Positions 36,265 to 46,524 of a stretch of 64,000 bases of DNA are shown one piece after another. The notes below the pieces were generated by a model. The model was not told the origin of the DNA and did not search any database. It saw only the letters and a program-made list of their open reading frames with translations. The stretch comes from Balneolaceae bacterium UBA2956 (GTDB lineage: Bacteria > Bacteroidota > Rhodothermia > Balneolales > Balneolaceae): NCBI GenBank assembly GCA_002348545.1, contig DEBM01000045.1:1-64000 (forward strand), read 5' to 3'. Made by a program: the position numbers and the translations under genes. Position 1 is the stretch's first letter, and every line of letters starts with the position of its first letter.

Positions 36265-37014
36265 TTATCGTTTCTGCTTATGCTGAAAAAAGGAATCAAA
36301 ATTTTTAACCCCAGCGGGTAAATTGTGGTAGGCAAATGGTTCACCATAGGTACAACCACCCAAATGACCAAAATATCTTGCTCTCGCCTCTAACTGTTGA
36401 AAGAAGAGTGGATCGGAAATGAATGTTTTCGGTAGATCATCGTCCGATGATGCATTAAATTGAGTAGTATATGCAGCCATGGCTCTAACTTTTATATCCC
36501 ATACATCCGAAATATCTAGTATAATTTGATAATCAATAGGTCGATCCTGCATGTAATGAAATACATGGTGTGGCCTCCATACTTCTTGTAATTCCTGACT
36601 TACTTGATCTTGGGTTTTAATTTTAATGAGCCCAGAATAAAATATGGCATCTGCGCAAAGATTTGTTGCTTTTCCATGGTCTGGGTGACGATCTGATGGA
36701 GCACCTATAAAGCAAATATCCGGTTTTGTGCTTCGAATTTCTTGAATAATTTTTTCTTGATTTGCACGATTATTTTTGATGATTGAATCAGCTATTTGTA
36801 GATTTTTTCTGTAATGTAAACCCAGAATTTCACTAGCAATTTTTGCTTCATCATATCTTGTTACTATGGTCCCTCGTGAACTCATTTCACCTTCGGTTAA
36901 ATCAACTATCCCAACCTTATAACCTTGTTTTACCATGCTAGCTATCATACCACCACAGCCAAGTTCAGCATCATCGGGATGGGCAGCAAATATTAGTATA
37001 TCTAAGTTTATCAT
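36265..37014 (-). CDS. bshB1: Bacillithiol biosynthesis deacetylase BshB1
   Basis: The protein has 249 residues, a PIG-L/LmbE-type zinc deacetylase. AAHPDDAELGCGG carries the HPDDAE zinc motif, and the later SDRHPDHGKAT supplies the third ligand. TEGEMSSRGT and R-x5-A/ILG spacing match BshB1, which deacetylates GlcNAc-malate to GlcN-malate in bacillithiol synthesis and is widespread in Bacteroidota. bshA and bshC are not in the window. It heads the operon with ansA and the exonuclease and is divergent from the efflux locus across 102 bases. Confidence 0.85.
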   Translation of the reverse strand: MINLDILIFAAHPDDAELGCGGMIASMVKQGYKVGIVDLTEGEMSSRGTIVTRYDEAKIASEILGLHYRKNLQIADSIIKNNRANQEKIIQEIRSTKPDICFIGAPSDRHPDHGKATNLCADAIFYSGLIKIKTQDQVSQELQEVWRPHHVFHYMQDRPIDYQIILDISDVWDIKVRAMAAYTTQFNASSDDDLPKTFISDPLFFQQLEARARYFGHLGGCTYGEPFAYHNLPAGVKNFDSFFQHKQKR

Positions 37015-37116
37015 ATATAAGTCTGTGAGTTATTTATATTGGAACTTAATTGATGGATAATCGTATACCGATCTAAGTAGGATTTAGGATAAATATATCA
37101 TTTATAAAATAACATA

Positions 37117-38340
37117 ATGAAGTTGATTACTAGCATTCAGGAAGGATTTAAAATCGCATTTCATGCATTAAGGACAAATAAGTTAAGAGCTTTCTTAACT
37201 ACATTATGCATAATAATTGGTATAACAATGGTGACGGTAGTAGATACGGTTACTACCGGCATGGATAAAACCTTTGATGATAGTATGGCGATGATAGGAC
37301 AAAATGTTGTCTATATAGGTAAATGGCCTTGGGATGATAACGCTAAATGGTGGGAAATTATGAATCGAAAGGAAATGGAACTCGAATATGTGGAATTTAT
37401 TGAAAAACGAAGTCGATATGCATCCATAGTAGCGGCATTCTCAGATATTACTACAAGTATACGATATAAAAGTAATTCTGCAGAGAGAGTTGGTTTGCAA
37501 GGAACCACGCAAAATTACCTAGATATACAAGGGCTTGATATAAAATCAGGTAGAATGTTTACTGAGTCAGAGGTGCGAACAAGTGCTAATGTAGTTGTTG
37601 TTGGACAAACTATAGTAGAGTCATTATTTGAGCAAGAAAACCCTGAGGGAAAAACTGTACGCATAGGTGGACAAAAGTATACCATTATTGGAACATTAAC
37701 CAAACAGGGAAGTTTTTTAGGTTTACAAGATTTTGATAACAGGGTGATTATACCCATTTCATCTTTTGGAAAAATATATGGACTTAAAGCAGGGATTCAA
37801 CTCAGTATTAAATTTCCAGATAAAATAGCACTGGAAGAAGGTAGATACGAAGTTGAAGGATTGATGCGTCAGGTGCGCCAATTAGACGCAACAGACGAAA
37901 ACGATTTTGCCTTGAATGAGCCAGACACGTTCAAAGAACAACTGGAAGGGATAAAAAATGGTATTTACATGGGAGGATTTTTACTTGTGGGACTTTCACT
38001 ATTGATTGGGGGTATTGGAATTATGAATATCATGTTTGTTTCGGTAAAAGAGCGGACTAAAGAAATTGGAATTAGAAAAGCTGTAGGCGCAAAGTCCTGG
38101 GAAATTCTGTCTCAATTTTTAATTGAAGCTATTGTATTATCACTATTGGGCGGAATTATTGGTATTCTTATAGCAGCAGGATTCACCGTTCTTATTGACC
38201 AGGTCTTCACCGCGCAAATGAATGTTCAAGTGGTTTTGGTAGCAGTAGCTTTGTGCACAGTTGTAGGGGTGACTTTTGGATTCATTCCAGCTTATAAGGC
38301 AGCTAAATCAGATCCCATAGAATCACTAAGATTCGAATAA
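37117..38340 (+). CDS. MacB/FtsX-type ABC permease, first copy
   Basis: The protein has 407 residues. An N-terminal helix after ALRTNKLRAFLTTLCIIIGI is followed by a large periplasmic MacB_PCD domain (~45-270) and three C-terminal helices of the FtsX domain, with the mechanotransmission-type sequence SVKERTKEIGIRKAVGA. The ATPase is encoded separately at 43635. The end PAYKAAKSDPIESLRFE is typical. It is paired with a homologous permease 18 bases downstream, which suggests a heterodimer. Confidence 0.88.
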   Translation: MKLITSIQEGFKIAFHALRTNKLRAFLTTLCIIIGITMVTVVDTVTTGMDKTFDDSMAMIGQNVVYIGKWPWDDNAKWWEIMNRKEMELEYVEFIEKRSRYASIVAAFSDITTSIRYKSNSAERVGLQGTTQNYLDIQGLDIKSGRMFTESEVRTSANVVVVGQTIVESLFEQENPEGKTVRIGGQKYTIIGTLTKQGSFLGLQDFDNRVIIPISSFGKIYGLKAGIQLSIKFPDKIALEEGRYEVEGLMRQVRQLDATDENDFALNEPDTFKEQLEGIKNGIYMGGFLLVGLSLLIGGIGIMNIMFVSVKERTKEIGIRKAVGAKSWEILSQFLIEAIVLSLLGGIIGILIAAGFTVLIDQVFTAQMNVQVVLVAVALCTVVGVTFGFIPAYKAAKSDPIESLRFE

Positions 38341-38358
38341 TTATAAAGAATTTACTCA

Positions 38359-39579
38359 ATGTTCAATTTGGAGATATTAATTCAAGCAGTTCAAGCACTA
38401 TTAGCTAATAAATTACGTTCTTCTTTGACGTTATTAGCACTTGTTATCGGTGTCTTTTCCGTCTTAGTCTCTACAACAGCTGTAGCTGTACTCGATAATT
38501 ATTTTAAGGAAACCTTAAGTATAATGGGTAGTGATGTTATCACTGTTAGTAGATATCCTGCTATTCAGATAGGTGGAGATACTTCAAAAAGAAATAGAAA
38601 GAGGTTGACATTTGATCAGGCAGAAGAATCTGAGCAATTACTAAGATATGCTGAAAATATGAGTCCTAATGAAGACTTTAGTTTTACTAAAATTCAGTTT
38701 GGGGACTTAGAAACAGACCCAAATGTTGTGATATATGGGAGCAATCATAATTATTTAAACAATAATTCATATGAAATTTATTATGGACGTAATATCACTC
38801 AGGAAGATGTTCAGTACGCCAGGTCAGTTGCCATTTTAGGCCATGACTTACTAGATGATTTATTTCGAAGTGTAGACCCAATTGGTCAAGAAATTAGAAT
38901 AGATGGTCATAATTATTTGATAATTGGAGTGCTTGAAAAAAAAGGATCGGTATTTGGACAGTCATTTGATAATTTTGTTTTAATACCATACACAACTGGA
39001 AAATTACTGTATGGTGGAAAAAGAAACATCCAAATACAAGTACGTGCACCAGATATAGCAGGAATTCCAAAAGCTATAGATGAAGTCACGGGAATTTTAA
39101 GAACTATTAGGAAAGTATCACCAGAGGAAGAGAATGATTTTGAGTTATCTACCAATGAATCTCTTTCAGGATCATTTGATATCTTTACCTCAGCTCTTTA
39201 TGTAGGGGGGGCGTTTATAGGTTTGATTACTCTTTTGGGTGCAGGTATTGGTGTTATGAATATCATGTTGGTATCAGTCACTGAGAGAACTAAGGAGATT
39301 GGTATAAGAAAGGCTGTAGGTGCCACAAAAAAAGCAATTATTAATCAATTTTTAGCCGAAGCTATTTTTGTCTGTCAAATAGGAGGTGTATTAGGAATGA
39401 TTTTAGGTATTGCTGCTGGAAATTACCTAGCCTATTTCATTGGAGCTAGTGTAGTTATTCCAATATGGTCTGTAATTGGTAGCTTTATAGGTATGTTATT
39501 GATAGGTGTAGTTTTCGGAGTATATCCTGCTTTTAAAGCAGCTCAATTAGATCCTATTGAAAGTTTACGGTATGAATAG
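38359..39579 (+). CDS. MacB/FtsX-type ABC permease, second copy
   Basis: The protein has 406 residues with the same layout as its upstream neighbour: LLANKLRSSLTLLALVIGVFS, periplasmic domain, three C-terminal helices, SVTERTKEIGIRKAVGATKK, and ending FKAAQLDPIESLRYE. The two share motifs but differ widely elsewhere, for example in the first extracytoplasmic segment (ISRYPAIQIGGDTS versus YIGKWPWDDNAKW). The gene is followed, after 58 bases, by three small membrane-protein genes and then the outer-membrane and adaptor parts of an efflux pump. Confidence 0.88.
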   Translation: MFNLEILIQAVQALLANKLRSSLTLLALVIGVFSVLVSTTAVAVLDNYFKETLSIMGSDVITVSRYPAIQIGGDTSKRNRKRLTFDQAEESEQLLRYAENMSPNEDFSFTKIQFGDLETDPNVVIYGSNHNYLNNNSYEIYYGRNITQEDVQYARSVAILGHDLLDDLFRSVDPIGQEIRIDGHNYLIIGVLEKKGSVFGQSFDNFVLIPYTTGKLLYGGKRNIQIQVRAPDIAGIPKAIDEVTGILRTIRKVSPEEENDFELSTNESLSGSFDIFTSALYVGGAFIGLITLLGAGIGVMNIMLVSVTERTKEIGIRKAVGATKKAIINQFLAEAIFVCQIGGVLGMILGIAAGNYLAYFIGASVVIPIWSVIGSFIGMLLIGVVFGVYPAFKAAQLDPIESLRYE

Positions 39580-39637
39580 TAATTAGGCAGTTAGAGGTAA
39601 AATTCGGTATATTTTAGCAAAAATAAAGAAGAGAACC

Positions 39638-39838
39638 ATGGATGATAAAAATTTAGATAACTTAAACGAAAAACTAGAAAAGACAATTACTGATACAGAA
39701 ACAATTCTTGAAGAAACGTTAAATTTAGATATAGAAGAGCTCAAGGATAAGGTGGAAATAATCGTTCGTGAGCATCCTATCAAGAGCGTATTGGTTTCAT
39801 TTGGGGTAGGTTATTTATTTTCAAGGCTATTAAAATAA
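39638..39838 (+). CDS. Small YqjD/ElaB-like membrane-anchored protein
   Basis: The protein has 66 residues. The first ~45 form a charged amphipathic, coiled-coil-like helix, and the C-terminus PIKSVLVSFGVGYLFSRLLK is a short glycine-zipper membrane anchor of the kind seen in DUF883 (YqjD, ElaB, YgaM). Those E. coli proteins bind ribosomes at the inner membrane in stationary phase; a similar role here is inference. The next gene encodes a YqjE/holin-like protein, which repeats the E. coli yqjD-yqjE order. Confidence 0.65.
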   Translation: MDDKNLDNLNEKLEKTITDTETILEETLNLDIEELKDKVEIIVREHPIKSVLVSFGVGYLFSRLLK

Positions 39839-39879
39839 TTGGTAAAGGTTTTAAAATTTCAAAACTGTTTCATTATTGA

Positions 39880-40245
39880 ATGAACGAATCAATTAAAGAG
39901 TTAGCGCGCGATTTAAAAGAATATATCGAACTTCGATTCGACTGGATTGCTATTAATGCTAGTGATGTATTATCGCATCTTATTTCACTTGTTCTTCAAA
40001 AATTTTTTGCAATACTTTTGTTAGCAATCGCACTACTATTTTTGATGTTTGCTTTGGCCCAATACTTAGGTGATTTAATGAGTAATCCAGTTTTCGGATA
40101 TCTCAGCATCGGCTTTGTACTGCTACTTCTATCTATTCTTTTTCTTTCGAATACTCCTAGATTCATCTTTCGTCGTATAAAAGAATCGCTGGTCTATGAT
40201 CTATCAAACAAAATATTAGTAAAGAATAAGGATCATGACGACTAG
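39880..40245 (+). CDS. Holin-superfamily / YqjE-like membrane protein
   Basis: The protein has 121 residues. An amphipathic start (MNESIKELARDLKEYIELRF) is followed by two membrane helices (FFAILLLAIALLFLMFALAQ and GYLSIGFVLLLLSILFL), the layout of the phage_holin_3_6 family that includes YqjE. In chromosomes these are not lysis proteins; their function is unclear. The 3' end overlaps the next gene by 11 bases, so the two are translationally linked. Confidence 0.7.
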   Translation: MNESIKELARDLKEYIELRFDWIAINASDVLSHLISLVLQKFFAILLLAIALLFLMFALAQYLGDLMSNPVFGYLSIGFVLLLLSILFLSNTPRFIFRRIKESLVYDLSNKILVKNKDHDD

Positions 40246-40669
40246 CCAAAAAAAAAAGAAGGAGATTGAAAAAAAAATTGAGGCTATCGAGCAACGCCTC
40301 GATAGAAAATTTCAAGTAACCAAAGAAGCGATTGAATTGGGTAAATCACCTCATAAGTTGGTTTCGAAACGACCATTTATCTCTTTATTCCTGACCTTTG
40401 GTCTAGGTCTTTTAACAGGTAAAATAATAGCGGCTCCACAGACCATAAGGGAAAACGCCTCTGATATTCAATCTATCTATAAAAAGAGTTATTCTAAAAA
40501 CTCTGCTCAACTAGAGCATGGAACGAGTTTGATTAGTGATACAGTGAAACAGCGCGTAAAAAAAAGAATTAAACAAAAAATTCTAGATAGCTTTCTCAAT
40601 TACGCTGAAGAGTTGTTAAATGGCTACATGAGAAAAGCTAATTCGGGTTATGATACTGAATCAAAATAG
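40235..40669 (+). CDS. Small coiled-coil membrane protein after the YqjE-like gene
   Basis: The protein has 144 residues: a lysine/glutamate-rich coil (KKKEIEKKIEAIEQRLDRKF), one short membrane segment (FISLFLTFGLGLLTGKIIAA) and a basic C-terminal helix. No named family is recognised; position and form recall YqjK or YtxH-like proteins. Its start lies inside the end of the holin-like gene. A 181-base gap follows before tolC. Confidence 0.62.
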   Translation: MTTSQKKKKEIEKKIEAIEQRLDRKFQVTKEAIELGKSPHKLVSKRPFISLFLTFGLGLLTGKIIAAPQTIRENASDIQSIYKKSYSKNSAQLEHGTSLISDTVKQRVKKRIKQKILDSFLNYAEELLNGYMRKANSGYDTESK

Positions 40670-40850
40670 TAAAAACAGGTTTATTTAAGGTGCGACCTAA
40701 ACTCACTCAATACGCATTTACCAAGTTATTTAGTGTGTGCCTATCATAAATCCCAAGTAAAAGAATATTAACATAAACTAATTATCCAATTTTTGTGACT
40801 ATTTTTATAGCTATTCGTTAACTCTCTAGTAATCTAAAATACATACACTA

Positions 40851-42224
40851 ATGCTTAAGCAAAAAACACTTTATATATTTTTATTTGGCTTAATTTCAAG
40901 CTCTTTGTTTGCCCAAAGTACTGATATCAGAATCATTACAATCGATGACGCTATAGCAATAGCACTGGAAAATAATTATGCATTGAAGCAAGCAAAAAAT
41001 GAGCTGGATTTAGCCGATGATTTAATTTTTAGTGAAAAAGCTGATTTTCTTCCAAGTGTTTCTGCCAGTATGAATGGAAGTAGAACCACAGGGCAACAGT
41101 TTATTTTTGACCGATTTAGTGAAGGATTAGACCCTTTTGTAGATATTAGTTCTCAGTCAATTAGTGGCGGAATGAATGCAAGTATTAATTTATTTACTGG
41201 GTTTACTAATATACTCACGCTAAAAAGCAGTCAATCCAATAAAGAATCAAGAGAGCAACAGTATGAAAGAGCTAAAGAGTTGGTCATTTTCAATACAGCA
41301 ACAAGGTACCTACAGGTACTGTTAGATAAAGAATTATTAGCCATAGCCAAGCAAAACCTTGAGACCTCAATTACCCAATTGGAACAAGTACAAGCACAAG
41401 TGGAACTTGGAGCTAGGCCAATGGTAGATTTATTTAATCAAGAGGCACAGGTAGCAAATGATGAATTAGTCGTTACGCAAAGAGAGAATACACAATCGCT
41501 AAATAGTTTGCTGTTAATTAGACAATTGGAAATTGATCCTCTTGGAACCTATGATTTTATAGTTCCGGATTTAACCTTAAATGATCTACCCTGGGTGGAT
41601 CTTAATTTAAAGACTTTGGTTGATGAAGCACTGTCTATTAGAAGTGATATTTTAAGTGCAGAGGCATCCATACTGTCATTGCGTTACCAAACGCAAGTTA
41701 CGAAAAATAGTCTATTGCCAACATTGAGAGCATCTGCTAGTGTTTCTTCCCGATATTCCGATCAATATTCTATTGCTGGCTCAGAGGTAAGTTTTTCAGA
41801 TCAATTTTTTGATCAACAGGTAAACCGTTCATTAGGCTTATCATTTAGTGTGCCATTGTTCAATAATTGGAATAGAATGTATTCTATTCAGTCTTCACAG
41901 GTTCAGTTAAAGAATGCTGAATTAAATTTAGACAATTCTAAAATGCAGGTAATTCAAGAAGTTACCCAGGCATACAATGACTATAGCTCATATGTGAAGC
42001 AGTTAGATGCATCAGAAAAATCTCTAGTTGCATCGGAAAGAGCTTTTCAGACACAACAAGAGCGATACAATTTGGGGGCGAGTACACTGATAGAGCTTAC
42101 TCAAGCACAATCGGCATTTGTTAGTGCTCAATCTAGCTATACCCAGGCCTTATATAATCTTATTTTCCAGGAAAAACTTTTAGATTTTTATCTCGGAAAA
42201 TTAAAGGGGAATAACATTTTTTAA
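40851..42224 (+). CDS. tolC: TolC-family outer-membrane efflux protein
   Basis: The protein has 457 residues with a signal peptide ending near SLFAQ. Two OEP repeats are visible by the heptad-rich helices (TIDDAIAIALENNYALKQAKNELDLADD; later QVTQAYNDY and YNLGASTLIELTQAQ) separated by beta strands such as SLGLSFSVPLFNN. It forms the trimeric outer-membrane exit duct for the adaptor and ABC components encoded next. The 181-base upstream gap probably contains its own promoter. Confidence 0.88.
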   Translation: MLKQKTLYIFLFGLISSSLFAQSTDIRIITIDDAIAIALENNYALKQAKNELDLADDLIFSEKADFLPSVSASMNGSRTTGQQFIFDRFSEGLDPFVDISSQSISGGMNASINLFTGFTNILTLKSSQSNKESREQQYERAKELVIFNTATRYLQVLLDKELLAIAKQNLETSITQLEQVQAQVELGARPMVDLFNQEAQVANDELVVTQRENTQSLNSLLLIRQLEIDPLGTYDFIVPDLTLNDLPWVDLNLKTLVDEALSIRSDILSAEASILSLRYQTQVTKNSLLPTLRASASVSSRYSDQYSIAGSEVSFSDQFFDQQVNRSLGLSFSVPLFNNWNRMYSIQSSQVQLKNAELNLDNSKMQVIQEVTQAYNDYSSYVKQLDASEKSLVASERAFQTQQERYNLGASTLIELTQAQSAFVSAQSSYTQALYNLIFQEKLLDFYLGKLKGNNIF

Positions 42225-42259
42225 TATTGTCCTTTAGACGAAATAAACTAACTAAATTT

Positions 42260-43642
42260 ATGTCTACCAAATCAAATAAATCGTCCAACAAAATACTTAT
42301 TTATACATCTCTAGTTTTAGTATGTATAATGGTTACACTTTTTACCCTAAAACAATTCGGGTTAATTGGCGACTCAAACTCTGATATTGAGGTTGAAACA
42401 GTATATACTAAATATGCAAATATCACACAAAAAGTCTCGGCATCGGGTAATATTCAGCCTGAGGTAGAAGTTATAATTAGACCCGATGTCTCCGGTGAAA
42501 TAATCGAGTTAGCCGTTCAAGAAGGTGACTTCATTCGTGAAGGTGATTTATTAGTTCGAATCAAACCGGATATTTATCAAGCGAGGATTGACAATTTGAA
42601 TGCGGCTCTGCTAACACAAAAAGCAAGAATGGAGCAAACGCGAGCAGCGCTTATTCAAGCAGAGGCCACTTACATTAGGGATAAAGAACTGTTTGAAAAA
42701 GAGTTAATCTCTGAATTACAATTTATTCAATCTACTTCAAATTGGGAATCTCAGAAGGCTAGTTTAAAAGCATCTGAATATCAAATTGAAAGTGCACAAG
42801 CACAACTAAGACAAGCCCAAGAAGAATTAGAGCAAACCGTTATTAGAGCACCACAGAACGGGACGGTGACTGGTCTAACAGTTGAAGCGGGCGAGCGAGT
42901 TTTAGGAAATGCTCAAATGGCGGGTACCGAGATGATGAGAGTTTCATTATTGGATAGGATGGAAGTTGAAGTAGATGTGAATGAAAATGATATCGTGAAC
43001 GTCAGTATAAGCGATACTGCACGTATTGAAGTAGATGCTTACCCCAATCGACTTTTTAATGGAGTAGTAACTGAGATTGCCAATTCTGCGAGGGTATCAG
43101 GTGCAGGAACCAATGAACAAATAACCAATTACAAGGTTAAGGTACGGATTATAACCCCTCATAACTTAAGTCAAAGTGGCGGACAGCTTCGAGCTCTAGT
43201 TGCTAAAGAAGTCTTTGAACTACTTCCAACTCCAAATTTTAAACCTGGTATGTCTGCGAGTGTAGATATTGAAACTGATACTGCTATTGATGTAGTTTCG
43301 GTGCCGATTCAAGCCGTAACCGTGCGAGACTTTTCATTAGATGAATTTGCGAAATCAAATGCCTCAGAATCTACTGAAGGCGAATCGGACGAGATAGATG
43401 CAAAATTGACTTCATTAAAAGTTGAAGAACAAGATATTAGAAAGGTCGTATTTGTTGTTGAAGATGGTTTAGCAGTACGTAAAGAAGTAGAAACAGGAAT
43501 TAGTGATAATGCCAATATTCAGATATCAAAGGGCTTGGATGTAGGACAAGAAATTGTAGTTGGTAGTTACAGAACCCTTTCAAGAACATTAAAAAATAAT
43601 GATAAAGTTATGATAGCTAAAGAGAGTATAAGTAATGAGTGA
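42260..43642 (+). CDS. HlyD/MacA-type periplasmic adaptor protein
   Basis: I use the ATG at 42260; a TTG at 42227 would add 11 residues. The protein then has 460 residues: one N-terminal membrane anchor ([19 protein letters not shown]), a lipoyl half-motif ([20 protein letters not shown]), a long coiled-coil hairpin (~75-170), the second lipoyl half ([20 protein letters not shown]), a beta-barrel and a membrane-proximal domain. It bridges the permeases and TolC. An acidic insert ([16 protein letters not shown]) near the C-terminus is not usual in MacA. The 3' end overlaps the ATPase gene by 8 bases. Confidence 0.87.
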   Translation: MSTKSNKSSNKILIYTSLVLVCIMVTLFTLKQFGLIGDSNSDIEVETVYTKYANITQKVSASGNIQPEVEVIIRPDVSGEIIELAVQEGDFIREGDLLVRIKPDIYQARIDNLNAALLTQKARMEQTRAALIQAEATYIRDKELFEKELISELQFIQSTSNWESQKASLKASEYQIESAQAQLRQAQEELEQTVIRAPQNGTVTGLTVEAGERVLGNAQMAGTEMMRVSLLDRMEVEVDVNENDIVNVSISDTARIEVDAYPNRLFNGVVTEIANSARVSGAGTNEQITNYKVKVRIITPHNLSQSGGQLRALVAKEVFELLPTPNFKPGMSASVDIETDTAIDVVSVPIQAVTVRDFSLDEFAKSNASESTEGESDEIDAKLTSLKVEEQDIRKVVFVVEDGLAVRKEVETGISDNANIQISKGLDVGQEIVVGSYRTLSRTLKNNDKVMIAKESISNE

Positions 43643-44366
43643 TGAGCAACGAGATGCGGTAATTCGGATTGAAAATTTAACTCGCTTTTATCAGATGGGG
43701 GAAACCGAAGTACGTGCTCTTGCTGGAGTAAGTCTGCAGGTGCAGCATAATGAATATATAGCTATTATGGGACCCTCAGGATCGGGGAAGTCTACTCTAA
43801 TGAATATGATTGGCTGTCTAGATACCCCTAGTTCAGGTGAATATATTCTGAATGGCAATCGGGTTAGCCAAATGGATGATTCTGATTTAGCTGAGGTTAG
43901 GAATCGTGAAATTGGCTTTGTATTTCAGACCTTCAATTTGCTTCCCAGAACTAGTTGCCTAGCAAATGTAGAACTTCCCTTGATTTACGCAGGAGTTAAA
44001 GCTTCCGATCGTAAGGATAGAGCCTTAGAGGTATTAGATAAGGTAGGTTTAGGTGATCGGGTTGACCATAAACCAAATGAGCTCTCTGGGGGTCAACGTC
44101 AACGTGTGGCTATAGCACGAGCACTAGTAAATACACCTTCTATTCTTCTTGCCGATGAACCTACGGGAAATCTAGACACAAAGACTGGTGACGAAATCAT
44201 GCTGCTTTTCGAGGAATTATATAGAGCAGGAAACACCATTATCCTAGTAACCCATGAAAATGAGATTGCTGAATATGCTCGTCGAATAGTTCGTCTTCGT
44301 GATGGATTAGTTGAAAAAGATGAACTAGTATCTAATCCTGCCTTAGAAAAGGAAACAGTTGATTAG
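43635..44366 (+). CDS. MacB/LolD-type ABC ATPase
   Basis: The protein has 243 residues. Walker A is GPSGSGKST (46-54), Q-loop [11 protein letters not shown], signature [15 protein letters not shown], Walker [14 protein letters not shown] and switch histidine in VTHE. This is the LolD/MacB branch of ABC ATPases, which drives FtsX-type permeases by mechanotransmission. The permeases at 37117 and 38359 lack their own ATPase, so this protein is their likely partner although it is 4 kb downstream. Its stop is one base from the convergent beta-barrel gene. Confidence 0.9.
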   Translation: MSDEQRDAVIRIENLTRFYQMGETEVRALAGVSLQVQHNEYIAIMGPSGSGKSTLMNMIGCLDTPSSGEYILNGNRVSQMDDSDLAEVRNREIGFVFQTFNLLPRTSCLANVELPLIYAGVKASDRKDRALEVLDKVGLGDRVDHKPNELSGGQRQRVAIARALVNTPSILLADEPTGNLDTKTGDEIMLLFEELYRAGNTIILVTHENEIAEYARRIVRLRDGLVEKDELVSNPALEKETVD

Positions 44367-44367
44367 T

Positions 44368-45354
44368 CTAATTTCTTAAGCCAATGCCAATCCCGCCATT
44401 AAATGTGGTGTATTCTGCTGTAGTTACTTCTGCGAATAATCTAAATAAGGCAAGTTTGATTTGGGCACCAGCAATCAAATGTATTCCTCCATTATAGCTT
44501 TGAGTGTATGATACAGGATCAGTTAATGTGCTTTGACGTACACCAGAGCCGATTATGTAATCACCAAGCATATTTAACTCAAAATCACCTAATTGATAGC
44601 CTATTCCAGCATAAGCTGATAATAATGGAATGGTTTTGCCTATTAGGAAATTAGTTACGATTGCTTCTGTTGCACTTTCGATCCGCTGTCCTTGGGCCCC
44701 TTGATTAAATTCAAGATCGACAGACATGTTAAATTGAGTATAAGCAGCCATAATGGTCAAGTCTACGGGAAGCAGCTTACCACCTGGAATCCATTGGTTC
44801 AGATCATGCTTTACACCTACACCAACTAAATCCACAGATCCAAAATCTTTTAAATCTACCTCGGGCACATACCGAACAGTAACGTCAGTACCTAAAAAGA
44901 GACCAAGATTAGCTTGAAGCATCAGAGTTGGTACATAGGGAAAGTTTGTACCTGAAGGTAAAGTTAGAGTTGAGTTGTCAGGTAGAGTGAGAATTTGTCC
45001 ATTAATATTTTCTCCAGCTATAGTGCTTGAAGTACCGGGGCTAATGCTAATACCTTCAAGGCCAATTGTGTTGGCATCAAACATTTGTTCAACGGTAGGT
45101 ACAGTAGCAACAGAAGTACGAAATTGAAGGCTAAAACCAAGAGATTTAGTAGGTTTCGCTTTAGTAGTCCAACCCGAGTTTAATCCGGAAATAATTCCAT
45201 TTGGTAAGGGGCTTAAATAGGCTTTTGTTAATGCTTCGACGTTGTCACCACCTGCATCTAGGAACTTCTCAATTTCTTTTAACTGTCCATGGGTATCATA
45301 AATAGGAGCTAAAAATGATGCTATAATAAGTGAACCTAGTAGAAGTTTTTTCAT
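44368..45354 (-). CDS. Outer-membrane beta-barrel protein, possibly DUF6588
   Basis: The protein has 328 residues with a signal peptide ending near DTHGQ. The body is a series of alternating amphipathic strands (SLGFSLQFRTSVA, MLQANLGLFLGTDVTVRYVP, SVDLVGVGVKHDL, LTIMAAYTQFNMSVDLEF, HLIAGAQIKLALFRLF), typical of a porin-like barrel. The pattern recalls DUF6588 proteins of Bacteroidota, but I am not certain. Function unknown. It is convergent with the ATPase gene at a one-base distance. Confidence 0.72.
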   Translation of the reverse strand: MKKLLLGSLIIASFLAPIYDTHGQLKEIEKFLDAGGDNVEALTKAYLSPLPNGIISGLNSGWTTKAKPTKSLGFSLQFRTSVATVPTVEQMFDANTIGLEGISISPGTSSTIAGENINGQILTLPDNSTLTLPSGTNFPYVPTLMLQANLGLFLGTDVTVRYVPEVDLKDFGSVDLVGVGVKHDLNQWIPGGKLLPVDLTIMAAYTQFNMSVDLEFNQGAQGQRIESATEAIVTNFLIGKTIPLLSAYAGIGYQLGDFELNMLGDYIIGSGVRQSTLTDPVSYTQSYNGGIHLIAGAQIKLALFRLFAEVTTAEYTTFNGGIGIGLRN

Positions 45355-45554
45355 TGGTATATTTTCAATTTGTTACGATAGTTAGAATAGCTTGTCTTTA
45401 GATTATGTAAACACTTACACTTAGTTACTGGTATTTTGTAGAGAATTTATCCTTTACTATTTGGCAGTTGTTCATTAACAAGTGCCTTAAAGTTCAATAA
45501 TATAGTGAAAGAAATAGCTGAATAGAAATTTTGTCTCATGCATGCCCTTCAAAT

Positions 45555-46496
45555 TTAAGAGGACTCTATCATATTCAAGTAGGATAAATAACGCGAGGGA
45601 GCTATTTCTCCTTGGTCAACTGCTTCTAAAACTCCACAAGAGGGTTCATGTATGTGAGTGCATGTATTGAATTTACAAGATTTCCTAGGTAATAACATTT
45701 CGGGAAAAAACAATGAAATTTCCCAATCTTCTATGTTGTATAGCCCAAACTCTCTAATACCAGGGGTATCCGCTAAATATCCTCCAAAGGGTAATGGTAC
45801 TAATTTAGCAAAGGTAGTTGTATGCTTACCTTTATTTGAATAACTAGAAATTTCAGATGTTTTTTCTTCCAATCGAACATCAATTGCATTCATTAAACTT
45901 GTTTTTCCAACGCCAGATGAACCTATAAAAACACTTGTTTTATCCTTGATTAGTACTTTTAACTTATTGACACTCTTTGATGCCACAATACTACCCCGCA
46001 GTACCTTATACCCTAATTCTTGATACAAAGTCGTAATATAGTTTAATTCATTCAGATCGGAGCCATTAGCTAAATCCAATTTATTAAAGAACAAAATAGG
46101 TGTTACTTGATATGCCTCACAACTCACCAAAAAACGATCAATAAAACCTGTTTTGTATTTAGGCTGTTTAATAGAATTAACTAAAATAGCATAGTCGACA
46201 TTTGATACCAGTATTTGTTGTCCACGCTTGCCATGTGTGGCCTTTCGGGTTACATAATTCGAGCGCTCTAATATTTTAGTGATTTTTGCAGAATTATCCT
46301 CGTTTATTGTAAAATGAACATAATCACCAACAGCAATAGGATTCGTTTGGCCTGAATGAGTTTGACGAAATCTCCCTGGTAATCTAGCTGCGTAAATATC
46401 TCCATCATTTTTTTGAATGTCATACCAACTACCAGTCGACTGAATTACTCGAGCAGTATGAACATTATATAGTTCAGACGCTGGACTTAATGGCAT
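45555..46496 (-). CDS. rsgA: Ribosome small-subunit biogenesis GTPase RsgA
   Basis: The protein has 313 residues in the family order: OB-fold start, circularly permuted GTPase with G4 FFNKLDLA ahead of G1 GSSGVGKTSLMNA, G3 DTPGIREFG, and a C-terminal zinc knuckle (CKFNTCTHIHEPSC). RsgA checks late 30S assembly by hydrolysing GTP on the ribosome. It lies 28 bases after lon on the same strand, so the two are probably co-transcribed. Confidence 0.95.
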   Translation of the reverse strand: MPLSPASELYNVHTARVIQSTGSWYDIQKNDGDIYAARLPGRFRQTHSGQTNPIAVGDYVHFTINEDNSAKITKILERSNYVTRKATHGKRGQQILVSNVDYAILVNSIKQPKYKTGFIDRFLVSCEAYQVTPILFFNKLDLANGSDLNELNYITTLYQELGYKVLRGSIVASKSVNKLKVLIKDKTSVFIGSSGVGKTSLMNAIDVRLEEKTSEISSYSNKGKHTTTFAKLVPLPFGGYLADTPGIREFGLYNIEDWEISLFFPEMLLPRKSCKFNTCTHIHEPSCGVLEAVDQGEIAPSRYLSYLNMIESS

Positions 46497-46524
46497 ATGA
46501 TGATCATTTGAATATTTTTACAAA

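Noticed and set aside
39880..40245. Holin-like protein as evidence for a prophage
   Set aside because: No other phage genes are nearby, and YqjE-type relatives are ordinary chromosomal proteins.
45550..45557. CAAATTTA (minus-strand TAAATTTG) as promoter of the beta-barrel gene at 44368
   Set aside because: It overlaps the end of rsgA, is almost 200 bases from the start codon and has no -33 partner.
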